Position numbers and translations under genes: made by a program. From Eledone cirrhosa (taxonomy: Eukaryota; Mollusca; Cephalopoda; Octopoda; Eledonidae): 64,000 nucleotides of DNA. Below are positions 35,600 to 48,420 of the stretch, in pieces. Below the pieces are notes generated by a model. That model worked only from the letters and a program-made list of their open reading frames with translations. It ran no database searches and was not told the DNA's origin. The stretch lies in contig OZ024746.1 in NCBI GenBank assembly GCA_964016885.1, positions 101,101,589 to 101,165,588 of the forward strand, in the 5' to 3' direction. Numbering within the stretch: position 1 is the stretch's first letter; each line of letters starts with the position of its first letter.

Positions 35600-37480
35600 T
35601 TTTTTCTAACACATCAGGTTTGTCTTTTGCTCAGCTATCCCATAAACACAGTGAGTGACACTGGTTCCATCAATAGTTTTATGCTAAACATAAACAACAA
35701 TCGTGTAGACAATACATGTTTCTGTAAGTGTTTTATAAACTACAGAAGCATTGATATGAAACTAGATACGGGTGTAGTTTGTTCAATCATCCCATTTTCA
35801 TTTGCTTCACAGCTAAATATCCCAATGGAACCATGTCACAAATATTTAACCACTTTTGATGGTTCAGATCTAAAGGTGGTTGGATCGGTCTGAGTAAGAT
35901 TTAAATTCAACAACACCAACGAATCTCCTGGCTTCATTGTAGTAGACAGCCCCTACAACTTCGGACTGATTGGAAAAGACATTATTAAAGACAGTTCATT
36001 TTGTTTTAACTTGAATGTGTTCCCGGAAGTTAAAGGTTTTGTGGCTCGTGTTAACTGCTCTGATGAGAGTTATAGCAGGAGTTCAGCGAGATGCGTTCGA
36101 GTTCATTTAGAAAATGAAGTAAAGGATGAGTTACAGAGGTTGGAAATGGTGGGCATCATCACACCATCAGATTACTCTGGAGTCAGATGTGCCTCGCCTG
36201 TGGTCTGGTTGAGAAAGAAAGATGGATCACTCCGTATGTGTGTTGATTAAAGGCTCACTTAAATGTTCATATTGACATCTATTCTTTTCCCATACCAGCA
36301 ACTGATACTATTTTCTCCACTATGTCAGATGCAAAATTTTACTCAACACTTGATTTAAAGCATGCATATTAACAAATGCCTTCGGCAGAGGACGCAATGT
36401 GCTTTTGCGTTATCAATACAACCAATGGCCTGTACCTGGTTAACAGGCTTCAAATGGGTCTTAAGAATTCAAGTGATATATTTCAAAATTGTATGGAGAC
36501 TCTACTAAAAGGGATTGAAGGAGTCAGGGTATACCAAGATGATATCGTCATCTATATACCAAAAAGATATCCTCATCAATGCTAATAGCGAAGCAAAGCT
36601 AACAAGCAGAGAAAATGCGGTAGTTGCAAGGCTAACCAAGGTGCAATTCTCTATAAACAAACACAAATCATTCTCCAGAAGAAGAAATTTGACTTTCCTG
36701 GGAATGAATTTATCTGAAGAAGGAATTTCTCCATCTCATGAATTGGTGGCAAAACTAAAGGATATACAGGTACCGAAGGAAGATATTGATAAAATATTAG
36801 GCTTAATAAACTATTATAGAAGATTTATCCCGGCATATGTTCCAAACATCAGCAACATTCTAATCATTGTCGATGCTTATTCAACGTGGATTGAAGCATT
36901 TGTGTCCTAATCATACAACTGGGGTGGTAAAAAGCAAGATACTTGAGGTCTTCTCTTGTTTTGGAGTACCCACTGCCTTAGTATCAGACAACAGGCCTGA
37001 ATCCGTTGCATTGAAAAGTATGTTGTTATCACTGGGCTGCAGAAAGATAGAGACACCTTCTTACAATCCTGCATCTAACGCCACTGCTGAAAGGGCCATA
37101 CAAACTGTGAAATCTGTGTTGAAGCATTTTGATCCTAAGACAGGGAGTTTTGTCAATTACTAGAACAAAATTCTATTTAACCATCGAAGTACCTCGGGTG
37201 GTTGTAAGTTATCACCTGCTGAAAAGCTGATGAAAAGACAACTGAGGGTTGCTGTAAACCCATTCTTCAAAATAGGTGAGGATGTAATGTACAAGACCAC
37301 ATTAGATAGGGTTGAATCCAAAATATGTAGTACATGCTGGAATAAATATGGCATGGATTAAGGAGGGGCTCACCCACTTAAGTTAGTAGCAGTTGAACCA
37401 GAATTGAGTGATTTAAGGATAACACCTAGCATAGAGGTTCACACTGATTCTGCAAGGATGCCTAACGGTGACGGTGCGGG
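35600..37480 (+). mobile_element. Ty3/gypsy-like retrotransposon relic (protease, RT, integrase pieces)
   Basis: Pieces of a pol polyprotein occur in order. They are an aspartic protease segment (LDTGVVCSIIP, near 35,760), a reverse transcriptase N-terminal part (36,011-36,250, with SPVVWLRKKDGSLRMCVD) and the RT active-site motif YQDDIVIY (near 36,530). The thumb region follows (LGLINYYRRFIPAY, near 36,800), and then directly an integrase core piece (DAYSTWIEAF, and SDNRPES near 36,990). RNase H and the integrase N-terminal zinc domain are missing between 36,855 and 36,865. Several stop codons and frame changes interrupt it. I could not identify LTRs or a gag or env region. It is defective. 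Confidence 0.85.
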
Positions 37481-37634
37481 TCTTTGACAAACGAACATAT
37501 CAAGTCCACAAGTTAGACGCAACACTGGAGTTATAGAAGGATGAGAACAACCTTTTGTCGGCAATGTTAGCCGTCAAAAATCAAATACATTAATTTCATT
37601 AAGTCCACAATTGAGGTGAAGTCAATTTTGACAG

Positions 37635-37826
37635 TTAATCCTTTTGTTACCATAATTCTAATGAAATATAATGTACATAAATTAATTACAGAAGAATTTG
37701 GAGGGATTTATTAAAATTATTAAAAGGATGTTTTTAACATAACTTAAGATGTCCATTATAAAATTATGTTAAAATAGGCAGTCTTATTTCATAGAACTGG
37801 AGGCAAGTTGGTATGAAAAGGGTTAA
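37635..37826. mobile_element. MITE-like element with ttaa-type inverted ends
   Basis: The left end is ttaatccttttgttaccata and the right end is tatgaaaagggttaa. The two ends are inverted repeats with one mismatch, about 190 bp apart. It resembles the element at 15.73 kb at its left end and has no coding capacity. Confidence 0.55.
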
Positions 37827-37829
37827 ATC

Positions 37830-38925
37830 ATCCATTTCAGTGGCTTCATTTTGTAATTTGAATCACAGGAAGCTTAACTTTTTTCAGATTGGAACATTAA
37901 CAACAATGTAAGTTATGTTATGCTGTTCAATGAAGTGGAGTAGGGACTTGTCAATAATAAGATGTCACTTGAGAAAGTAATGTTCATACTACCTTCCTTG
38001 AATATTAGAAAATTGTGTCTCATTACAATCTTTTGACTTAAAAAGGGCAACTATTTCTTGCTATGAACTATATAGCTCAGGCAAGCCAGTCAAATATCAG
38101 CTTCACTTAGGCTTGGTCATCTAGACCAAAGAAGCTTAGGCAATGTGAGACTAGCTTATACCAGCCAGACCTGCTTAAGCCAGTCTAGCTCAGGATATTT
38201 TAGTCCAGAGCAGGCTAGCTATCAAGTCAGATCAGCCAAATCAACTCACACCATTGCAGCTAGGTACTAATAATATATCTCAAAACACAAGGACAAAATT
38301 AAATATCCTAAATCATTTACTGTAGCATTCTGTCACCTCTTCACTCAAGTAATGATTTAGTAGAAAATATCTAAAAATAGAGTCTCTTAATTTAAATTTC
38401 TAGTGGACAGATCATCATCATTATTGTAAAAATTGGAATTATTAGAGTAGACTAACTCATAATGTCACTCAGTCATAATACTGTTTTGGACTTTTCAGGA
38501 ATGTTTTTTTAATGCCAGACAGAAAGTTATTAAGTTTGTGAATAAAAAAGCTAACACCCCACCCTCTATGAAAAAAAAAAAAGAATAAAAAACAAGATAA
38601 TTTCAAGTTGAAAATATTTTTATTATGCAAAAGCATTTTAAACAGTTTCCCATAGAATATAATGCAGTGATTCTGTTTCCTCTTGGAACTAAAAATTGTC
38701 TTATAATGAATGTGAGATAAAGTGATATAGCTGACTCTCAAATGGGCTTTTCTCTAAAATTGTAAAATCATGACAAAACTACCTCTTAAGAATTACTGTT
38801 TAGTAAAGATTGTTTTACAATCTTTATTCTGACGGTGGTAACAAGAAAAATAGAACTGTTTGTGTGAAAATACCAGGTGAAACAACTAGCAGTACTTGTC
38901 AGACATAACAGGACCTATTAGCAGT
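37830..38925. other. AT-rich spacer, no gene seen
   Basis: No recognised open frame or element was found. At 38.10-38.25 kb the word tagctcagg/taagccagtc recurs loosely, without a clear period. Confidence 0.5.
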
Positions 38926-38929
38926 TATA

Positions 38930-39030
38930 TCCTTTCCAAGTTGATAAAATAAAGTACCAGTCAAGTACTGGGATCAATTTAAACAACTTTCTCCTCTCCA
39001 AATTGCCAGCCTTGTGCTAAATTTAGAAAT
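38930..39030 (+). mobile_element. SINE family C 3' fragment
   Basis: The words ttgataaaataaagtaccag, gtactgggatcaatt and ccagccttgtgc correspond to the 3' half of family C. The tRNA head is absent. Confidence 0.65.
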
Positions 39031-40440
39031 CATTATCAGCAGTTAAGCTGTCTTTCTTACTGACATAATGCTGAAGGTCTTTCTTTTTTTAGAAAGAAAA
39101 CCAAAACAATATTAGTCATTCAATTACTGGCTAAATTATTCTCACCTGTCACTAGCCTCGTTATTACAGACAATAACGATTTCATATATTAGCACAAAAA
39201 CTTGTAATTTTTTTCTATTTTGCTAGTCATCCCTGGCAGGATTTGAACTTTGAAGTAAAGTATTTTATCCGCCACAACATAGGTAGCTTCTGAATTGTTT
39301 GCAGCTCAGATTTGATTTCTTCTTGTGGTAGTTATTCCACTTCCTCCACTTTGTTGGGAGGCAGACTTAATCCATAACAATCAGTTGGCCGTTGTATATT
39401 TCTAGAGATGTTAACTTTGTTGCAACTATTAGGTTTTCCTCTCCTACCAATCTCAGAAGGGTCAGTCATTAAAGCATCCCACACCCTGTCGGATTAACTC
39501 CTCTTTCAAGGATACCTCCTTACATCATTGGGAGTGGAGTCAAGCAATTGACAATTTATGACACTAATGCAAAGGAGAGAGTTTAATTTTTAATGCAACC
39601 CAAAACTCAGACATTCCTGCCACCTCGTTGCTTTTTCTAAGTATTAAAATATTTACTTGCAGAAGATGTTTTCTGAGTTATTAGCTCAATAATTAATTAT
39701 GGAGGAATTAACAAGATTATACTTGCAGTGAAAATTTAAAGAAAGAGAAAAGCATGTATAAAAAACGACCTAATTTATTGCATAACCTGTAAGAGGGTGG
39801 TGATCGCACAAGAAAACTTTATTACTTTTACCTCCTGCCTCATTAATTAAAATATGTAAAGTCTAATACAGTGATGGGCAAACTGTGGCCTGCGAGACAC
39901 ATATATGGCCTGTTTGGCTTTCTGAATGGTACGCCTAATTCAAAAATTGCCTTGAATATTTTAGTAGTGTGGGCTACGTTATGATAAGCCACATCCTATG
40001 CGACCCACTGCCCGAAGGTTGCCCATACCTGGTCTAATATATGTTGATGAGGATAAAATGGAGTTTGTTTCCGGCAGATTAGAATTCTTACTGTGCTTTC
40101 AACGCTTGTCTGATGATTCGTATTCTTGAGAGATGTGATGTAATATAAACTTAAAATTATATTTTTAACAGAGAGAAAAATGATCAAGTTTGTCCAGGGA
40201 GTTGAACCATATATCTGTTTTTATACTGGACAACTTTATTACACAAAAATGGAATTGAACAACTAAAATAATTAAATTGGCGATGGTAAGAATCTTACAG
40301 GATAATCTAACTTTCTTTACCTTACATTTCTCACAAAGACCACAAGAATTTTAGTAGCCACATAACAACCATACACACACTCACATATATATGTGTGAGT
40401 CCCGGGTTCAATCAGGGGGAACCACTGTAAGGTATTCATA
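39031..40440. other. AT-rich spacer, no gene seen
   Basis: This is unique DNA without a supported gene. At 39.87-40.03 kb a diverged interspersed repeat is suspected from gtgatgggcaaactgtggcc and gcccatacctggtc, which resembles a hAT-type non-autonomous element end (cagtgatgggcaa). No second copy is present. Confidence 0.4.
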
Positions 40441-40450
40441 CATAGTGGAG

Positions 40451-40588
40451 TATATACAAGATTTAATATAGAAATGGCTTCTACAAGACTAGAACTGTTT
40501 CATTCGAAGGAAATCGTCAAGATGATTTCCTTCGAATGAAACAGTTCTAGTCCTGTAGAAGCCATTTCTATATTAAATCTTGTATATA
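40451..40588. repeat. Near-perfect 68-bp-arm hairpin
   Basis: The arms 40451-40518 and 40521-40588 are inverted copies around a two-base centre near 40,519. I see two internal mismatches by eye, at caagact/cctgt and atcgtc/gatgat, both compatible with G-U pairing in one or other transcript strand. The central words are cgaaggaaatc and gatttccttcg. It has no coding capacity. It could be a foldback/MITE element, a hairpin RNA source or an assembly fold-back. Confidence 0.85.
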
Positions 40589-41032
40589 TATATATTATAT
40601 AGTTTAAAGCTGAGTGAGTGGCTTATTACTCTGGACATCTCCCTGTGTATTACTGTCTAAAGAAGAGTAATAAGTCATTGACTTAACCTCAAACTATTAG
40701 TTTCTTCTATAATTCTAAATTTATATATGAGTGTGTGGGTGTGTGTGAGTGAGTGAGTGTGAGTGTAGGAATAAATTTATTGAGTCCTTTGGCAGCTCAG
40801 TGCAAAATTTAATATATATTAAGAATTAACTGTCAAAACAAGCATTAATAATATGAAAATTAGTATCTCCATATTTGGCAGGGTTTATAACGAATCAGAT
40901 ATTTATTTATGATTGTTTCATGTACTAATCACATAAGACCACAACACTGGACGAAAATTGATTAAGGATAATGTTCTTCAATTTACAGGCTTGACTCAGA
41001 CACATATATTTATCACACACAAGTATACACAG

Positions 41033-41335
41033 GACTGTGACCTCTGGCGTCACGCAGTAATACAGAAGACCTGCCTTCCCACAGGTACAAGCCGAAGCTG
41101 AAGCATATAGACAATATGCCCCCACCCCCTCCCACTGCAAAAAGGCACCCAGCACTCACTGTAAATGAGGTTGGTGTTAGGAAGGGCATTCAGCTGTAGA
41201 AATCAAGCCAAAATCAGTTCCAGTATGAGCAAGAAAAGGTCCCCTGACCTGTCATTGCCCACAACAGGACAACCCATCTAACCCATGCTAGTGTGGAAGA
41301 ATGGACATAAAACGGTGATGATGATGATGATGATA
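41033..41335 (+). mobile_element. 5'-truncated LINE tail
   Basis: It starts at actgtgacctctggcgtcac, the last coding part of the LINE (RDLWRHAVIQ), and runs through gaagcatatagacaatatgc, gttaggaagggcattcagct and acccatgctagtgtg. It ends in (gat)n at about 41,335. Confidence 0.87.
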
Positions 41336-41339
41336 TTGG

Positions 41340-43480
41340 GAAAAACAAAACAAAAATCCCTATTGGAAGCATATCAGTAATACTCATCCAACAAAATAGA
41401 TTTTAAGATTGCCTGTCAATAAATTCTACACCTTACAATTATTAAGGTCATATAGTAGTAAAAAGCCCTTTTATGACAGTGATAGCTTGGTGAAGTAGAG
41501 TTGTTTTTTTAAAAGAATTTTTGTTTCTATTTACTTTTGCATAACTTTTAATAATTTGTATTATTTTATCTCACAGCCATTTTATTTTGAAGAATTGATT
41601 TTTATCATTTTCATAGCAAATGAATCTAGTTTCAAAAAGGTAAGAATTAGACATTAACATACACATATATAATGGGTCATGTTTCAACAATGAATATTCA
41701 GTTATTTCATCAACTGATTGTCACGTTAATATATGGCTGAATATTCCACAAACACATGCACTCATAACAGAATACTTAGGAACAAATTAGTATGACACAG
41801 TATGAACAAAGCTGGACCTTTGAATTAAGGTATAATCCATCTAATAAGTTTCTAAACCTATTAGAATTGCACTGACAAAGCTTGAGTTAAGCTGAGCCTG
41901 AAATAAAGATGTCAGAGACTGAACCTGGAGCATCAGGATTTTGAAGTAAAGTACACAAGGCTTTACAATGATCATTGATTGATATTTGACTAGGCACTGA
42001 ACCATCCCACATACATAACTGGTACATATCAAGCCTGAACAAATTACAAGTATAAAGTTGATACTGGTACAGGATTTTAATTCAATGTAACAAGACACAC
42101 TGATAGTGATTTAGTGAGATGTTTTAGCTGTTTCTGCCACTTCTCTTGTTTTATTAATATTGAAAGTAGAACCTATTTAAATGTCCCCCTTCCTGGGGGA
42201 GGGGGGGGGGGCATAACATTTAAACTGCCCTGTAGAGATATCTATAGCAAGAGAGCATCATATAAAAAGATACAGCATTCAGATATTGAACATTTCTGTT
42301 CAGTCCTTACCAATAATGTCACATATTACAGATATTAAGGAATATACTATGTTTAAAGCTTAGTATTACTAAAATATTACAAAAAGAAACAAAAAAATTA
42401 ATCTGTTGGGAATACAGTGAATAAATGGGGCATGTTTTCTTTTGTCTTTCAACCAAACATTGTCTTAATGCAGAGGTGAATATATTTTGCATATTTTAGG
42501 AGCAATCCTTTTCACAACTTGTCAACAGTGACTCAAGAGCTTTACACAGAATAAACACAATGTAGTAAACTTTGAACCAAAACTCTCTCTCTCTTTCATA
42601 TGCTTGTGTACTACCCAAGTTACCTCATATCACAGTTGGAAATATACATGACAGAGTGCTCAATCCTGCTTACACTTGTTTATTAATTGGAGTGAACCAA
42701 ACACAACACTAACTACCAATTAATTAAACATTTAATAAGGCAATATATATATATATATATAGACATACATCTAGCCTGGCATTAATTAGAAGTAACACTA
42801 ACATAGCATGATTCAGATTAGAGGCATATATGAAAGAATATACAATGTTTATAATACACTTACATATGTCTCACTGTGATCATGTCACAGCTACCTCAGT
42901 AACTGTGTGAGAATGCCAAATACTAGTATTTCTGTAAAGTGGTAGGTGATAGGAAGGACTGTGGTAGAAAACTCTTCAGAGTTATTAAAGACATCATGAT
43001 CTCCCTAATATTGGTATCATGATACAGTGCGAGAATGCATATAAGCAAGATGCAGTCCTCAGCCCAGGGAAACTGGACATTAAATTATGATGTTTGTGTT
43101 TATTCTGAGGCTTTACAGGTGCTGACAAGAAACAGAACTAGCAAAAACTGTTGTAGGTTTTTACATTTTTGATGTTTTTAGACATTTTGTTAAGAAAAAT
43201 ATAGTCAATCTATGTTTTTATGTCAGATATCTGTAAGATGTCCAGTTTCCCCAGGTTATAGCAAGGTTTCATTCCATTGCCATTTGTTGAGTGATCATAG
43301 ATATTTAGGACCAATATTGCAGCCCCCCACAATCCAAACCAGGTTGTTTAGTTATGAGGCTAAGTTGGTGTACTGCTTTCTTGCATCCTCACTACTGTCT
43401 ACTAGTGTGTAGTGAATACCACTCATAGTGACCTAACTTTTCTTTCAAGTAAGCAAAAGGACACAATAATTGTATGATGT
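41340..43480. other. Spacer, no gene seen
   Basis: This is AT-rich DNA. A short poly-G run lies near 42,195 and a (TA)n run near 42,742. A diverged LINE/SINE tail fragment (gtgataggaaggactgtggt, tattggtatcatgatacag) lies at 42.95-43.10 kb. Open frames of 60-85 codons show no family resemblance. Confidence 0.45.
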
Positions 43481-43739
43481 AACATCCATTAGCTCACATC
43501 CCTACATGTTTCCTGGCTTTTGTTATGAGTGTGCAACAATCTAATTGTTCAAATCTTCTGGGATCCTCATTTTCAAGAGCCATTTTGTGATCTATCATAC
43601 TCAGTATTTGAATTATTTGCAAATTCAAAGCATTTATGAAGACAGTGTTCTTGCATTGAAGGGTGATATTATTGATTCATCTTTATTTTTAATTAATTTG
43701 AAAGAACTGCATATAACTGGAAAACTCCAAGAGATCCTA

Positions 43740-44600
43740 ACCACCAAGAACAATGCTCCATCTGTAATGACAACAGGTTTAGTGAGCCTTGTGCTGAGTC
43801 AGATACAACAACCGAGAAGAACCAGCAAACTATAAGACTACCAAAAAGCTTTATACCACCAAAGAAAAGGAGAAATCAGAAACTTCTTTCCAAAGATCAC
43901 CAAGTCAAATTTGCTATATAGAAAATACAAAATGCATTCAACGATTACCAGAAACATCCAATATGTTGAAGAAAGAAAAATATATTCTGGATACAGCAAA
44001 CAACACCATCGCAGAAAAAAAATCCAACATAATGATTCAAAAAATGAAGGTTGCAAATTCCAGGCACAAACAAGCAGAACAGTGGAAGATCATTATTGAA
44101 ATTAGTGGCAAGAAAGATTGAAAAGTGACTGTTACATTTCAGTGAATTACTTGGAAAGGAATCAACTATCAGAGAAACTTCCACAGTGAATGAGTGTCAG
44201 GCAGTCAAGAATAGGAAGAAAAGCACCAGGAACTGATGGCATATTGCCATAGGTTTTCAAGTTTTGTAGTATTGATATCATTCTTTAATCCTCAATCAAA
44301 AGTTTTGACAGAAGGTGACAAAATACAACAATCATCACAAATAACACTCCTGCCTAGGTCTGCTGGCCTGACGTATACAATAAACTACTGAGAGATAAGT
44401 TTAACATCAATTGCATAAAAAATGCCAAAGATAGAATTCAACCATATTTGGACCCTTGTCTAAGACCAAATTAAAATGGCTTCAGACCCCAAAGATAACA
44501 TCTCAGATACTTAAAAAAAGATAGAAAACAATATTACTATTTGTTGATTTCAAGAAAGCCTTTGATGGTGGTGGCATTTACAGAGTTAGATGGTAAAAAT
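43740..44600 (+). pseudogene. Decayed LINE reverse transcriptase (third family)
   Basis: Broken translations in order include KALYHQRKGEIRNFFPKITK, an RKAPGTDGI word (the KAPG.DGI motif of non-LTR RTs, near 44,225), NKLLRDKFN, and a YYLLISRKPLM reading frame-shifted from the VDFKKAFD motif near 44,555. Stops are frequent. The spacing agrees with the start of an RT domain, but the copy ends soon after the first catalytic region. Confidence 0.65.
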
Positions 44601-44640
44601 GTGTGCTTGTAGAATACCAAATCAGCATGTGAATACAATC

Positions 44641-46337
44641 AGAGCTAGAATGTTGGCACCAGATGGAGGGAGAGGATATAAAAGAAAGTAGTTTTAGGGG
44701 TTGACTTCTGAGAAGATAAAAATAGTAAAATATTGAGAGAAAATGAAAATAAAAAGGAGGAAAAAGAATAAATAAAGGATGGATGACAAGGTAGGTATCT
44801 TAAGGAGATAACTTTACATCCCCTCTTTTCTCTTCCTTCCATTATACACACATCTCTATTACTAGTTCTATCTTCTTGGAAATCACTTCTAAATGCTATC
44901 CTTTGTGCCCGTTCTCGTCTCTTTTTCCTACCCTCAACACAAAACTATACAGTCTCTCTATCCTCTGAAAATTATTCTTGTCTGACGAGAGAAATACCAG
45001 ATCAACAAGAGTCAAACTTGACCTTCATAAAGAAAATAATCTCTACTATGGTATTGAGTATTCATTTTTGTGACTATCAAAACTAAGCCGTGTGTGAGTG
45101 AGTATATATTTGACAGTTTATTCTTATGGTTCTCCCTTACTCCTGTTCCAAGAAAAACCAATATATATATAAAATTATAAGTTTAAAGAACAGTCAGATA
45201 AAATTTATCCAATTTTTTCTTCTTAGTCCATAGAAATCAACCAGATAAATAATCATTTAAATGGAGCTAAGTTTAAAATGTAATTTTGAAGAAATAACAG
45301 ATAAATGTTATCGATATTCCTTTATGAGGAACAGTCAGATAAACGTTACCAAAAATATATATATTATATATATATATATTTATACATACATACAGACATA
45401 TATGACCAATCTATCAACATTTTCAACTCTGAGATACTCTGCATGATATTTTACAGATGAAGGTTTATATCTATGAATATTCTTTGAACTCAAAGGATTA
45501 AAAATAAAGGGAAATTTATATTGAAGTAAGCTGGAATTGTTTAAATGTGCATTTGTTTGGTTGTATTTTTTTTTATTTACAATAGAATTAAAAAACAAGA
45601 ACTTTTTAGAACATCTTGTAAGCAGGATTAAATGTCCAAACTTTTTCCCTAGACTAAACACAGTTTAACTGAATTGTATCACATGATTTTCGTTTGAAAA
45701 TGGTTTTCATTAGCATAAAATAATTTATACTTTGCAAAAATTCAACAACTGAACTGATAAACCATGCTGGGTAGTACTGATATCACAGAGTGTTTACTAC
45801 CGTTTGTACTGTACAACATTATGGTGTTTATATTTTATAGGTTTTTATTTTAAAGGGAGTACACCAGTAAAATATCCAAAACTAAATGCCTAAATTATTT
45901 AAATGAATTATTATTCCTATCTCACCTTTCTGTTTTTTGGCAAAATGACATTTTCAATGGTTTGATCTTTGTTTTACACCAGGTGTCATATTTAGTATTG
46001 TTATGTTTGGTATGGGACTAAAGTTGTAAACCTCTATATAGACGTCCACCAGATTGAAATATGTAGATTTACACAGTCACAACATAGGCTTAACATACTG
46101 AAAAAAAAAAACCCTTCAGTATCTAAATGTATTTTTTCATTATAATATATTTTCTTCACATTATTAAGCAAAGAATTCTAAAATGACTGACCAAAAAAAA
46201 AAAAAAAAAAATTAATAATAATCATTGAGATTAGAGAGTAACAATGGAAAATTCTACCCCCATCCCAACCCCCGTAATTCTTAGTTCCATGACAGTTGTA
46301 CATACAAACGAAAGATATTACTGAATTTTGCTCTGTA
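44641..46337. other. Downstream region of the TRIM-like gene, no gene seen
   Basis: This is AT-rich with a TA microsatellite at 45,352-45,382 and poly-A runs near 46,100 and 46,195. It probably holds the 3' UTR of the minus-strand TRIM-like gene. No canonical minus-strand AATAAA close to the stop was settled on; a tttatt at about 45,574 is the clearest candidate. Confidence 0.4.
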
Positions 46338-48193
46338 TTACAATACAGAATCAAATATGTGAACAAAAAACATAGGACTACGCTCTAGTAACAAGAGCTT
46401 ACCATCCAATGTCACATCTACTGATTGTGGACGTAAAATACAGTTCTCTGGCATGATAAACACTTTATCAAACTGACCATCTCTGAAGAGCCGGACAACT
46501 CTAGATTTCCAGGTGTCTGCAAGGTATATATACTTATTGTTAGCTGAAATACCAAAAACACCACACATACAAATGTTACTGTGGCTATCACTGCCACGAA
46601 ACACAAATTTTATCCTTCCTTTTAAATCTATACATATCAAACAGTTGCTGTCTTGATCAACCATTAAAACCTCATCTTCCGTTGTAATGGTCAGACATCC
46701 AACAGTTGAAATAATTTCAGGATAGAGAGAAGCCATTTCAATATGTTGTACAACATCAGTGTGATCTGAATGAACAGTAAGTATATCTGCTGAAAGGAAA
46801 TCAAATGAACTGCATACAAGTCTCTTGTCTTTAGTGGCGGCCACTCCTCGGTATTTACAGATTGTCTTTAAAGGACGCCACGACCATGGATGAACCATGT
46901 GGACATATTGAACAAGGCGAATTTCAGATGAGTATGGGAATGTAATGGCTACTTCGCTGTTGGACCAAACACAAATACCAAATGGTTGACTAACAGTTTT
47001 CAAACAACCAACAAGATGGCCTTCTCGATTAAATTGCTTTACTGCATGATTTACGCTATCTGTGACTATGAGCCGGCCATTTGGCAGGCTGACTACTTGT
47101 CCAAAGCATCTGTAATCAGTTTCATGAGCCAAGGTTGCTGGGAACTGATTCAATTTAACAGGTGTAAGTGGTCTTAAAAACCTTTCTAATTGTTCAGGTT
47201 TTTTTAGATGATTGTCTTTTATGTGTTGAATAATTTCAAAACTACTCTGGCTTCTATCAAGAAAAACCTTGGGAGGAATGTTATTACTTGTAGCACATTG
47301 AAACTTGCTTTTATCATACACTAAAGAAACTTCTCCTAACTTGTGTATTTCAAATTCTCGAAATAGTTTAAAATATTTCTGATTTGGAAAAAATCGGAAG
47401 CTGTGGTGTAATCGTTTTGGTTGTGGAAGTTGAAGTGTATAATCAGGACTCATGTTTTGATATATATTCATAAATTGAGAACAAGATGACTCCAAGGCAC
47501 AGTCAAGTGTGGAAAGATGTCGAGAAACTGAATCAACCATACCACGTGCTTGACCAAGGAGACCATCCAAATAATTTTGCTGATCATCATGTAACTGAAC
47601 AAGATCAGAAAATATCTCATTTTCCTTCTCTTTAAGAACTTTCTCAATCTTCAGGCGAATACTACAAATGTCCCTCTTTATTTCCTGCATGCTGAGAGTT
47701 ACTATTTCTTTCTCTTTTAGCACTTCTTTAACTAATTCTTCAGCCTGTTTCTTTTTAGCAGCAAGGTTTAAACGGCTTGTTTCTGCAGCTCCTCGTTTGT
47801 CTGGATATACCGTTAGTAAGGAATGAACATAGCTATCACATTTGCGGTGCATATCGAAAAAACATAAACAGCATATCATTTGCTCACACTTTGTACAAAA
47901 GAGTTCCATTTCTTTAGAGCTATGGAGAGGACAACTTGGTCCAGATGGAATTTGAGAAAGTGCAGAACTTAAAGTTAAAACTTGATGTTCCATAGACACA
48001 GGATCTTTCTTTGAAGCATGTTTACTGGAACAATTTGAACACAGCCCTTCACAACAAGGCTTACACCAGAAATTAGCCAGTCTTCGTCTTTTCTGCTTTA
48101 GGCATGGTTCACAGAATATACAACCTTCAGTTGCTTTTGTAAGCGAAAGTAAATTTATCAAGTGATGGTTTTGTGGAAATGCTCGGCCCCATT
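46338..48193 (-). CDS. TRIM-NHL-type protein, last exon (B-boxes, coiled coil, beta-propeller)
   Basis: This 1,856-bp exon is open for 617 codons after a strong acceptor (atttatttcttttgtgtttttcag region at 48,194 upward) and ends in TAA. Counting from its first full codon (Trp), residues about 1-20 (WGRAFPQNHHLINLLSL) look like the tail of a RING domain. Two B-box zinc fingers follow at about 24-69 and 87-123, the latter with C-x2-H, C-x2-C, C-x4-C-x2-C and two His. Next come a Lys/Glu coiled coil at about 140-230 and a C-terminal NHL-like beta-propeller at about 355-617 (GRLIVTDSVNHAVKQFNREG, YIYLADTWKSRVVRLF). Such proteins are usually RING E3 ubiquitin ligases or RNA-binding regulators. 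The RING exon, in a previous exon, was not found in the window. Orthology to a named TRIM cannot be decided; expanded mollusc families are common. Confidence 0.88.
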
Positions 48194-48235
48194 CTGAAAA
48201 ACACAAAAGAAATAAATATGAATGTAAAATTTATA

Positions 48236-48420
48236 TATATGTGTATACATACGTATATATATGTGTGTGTGTGTGTTTGTGTATACATACATATATATGT
48301 GTGTGTGAGTGTGTTTGTATATACATGTGTATATATGTGTGTGAGTGTTTGTATATACATGTGTATATATATATATATATATGTGTGTGTTTGTATATAC
48401 ATATGTGTGTGTGTGTACTG
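48236..48420. repeat. TA/TG microsatellite complex
   Basis: About 185 bp consist of alternating tatata, tgtgtg and acatac runs directly before the TRIM-like exon. It is open in several frames on both strands (Tyr/Ile/Cys/Val-rich, His/Thr-rich), but these are repeat translations. Confidence 0.95.
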
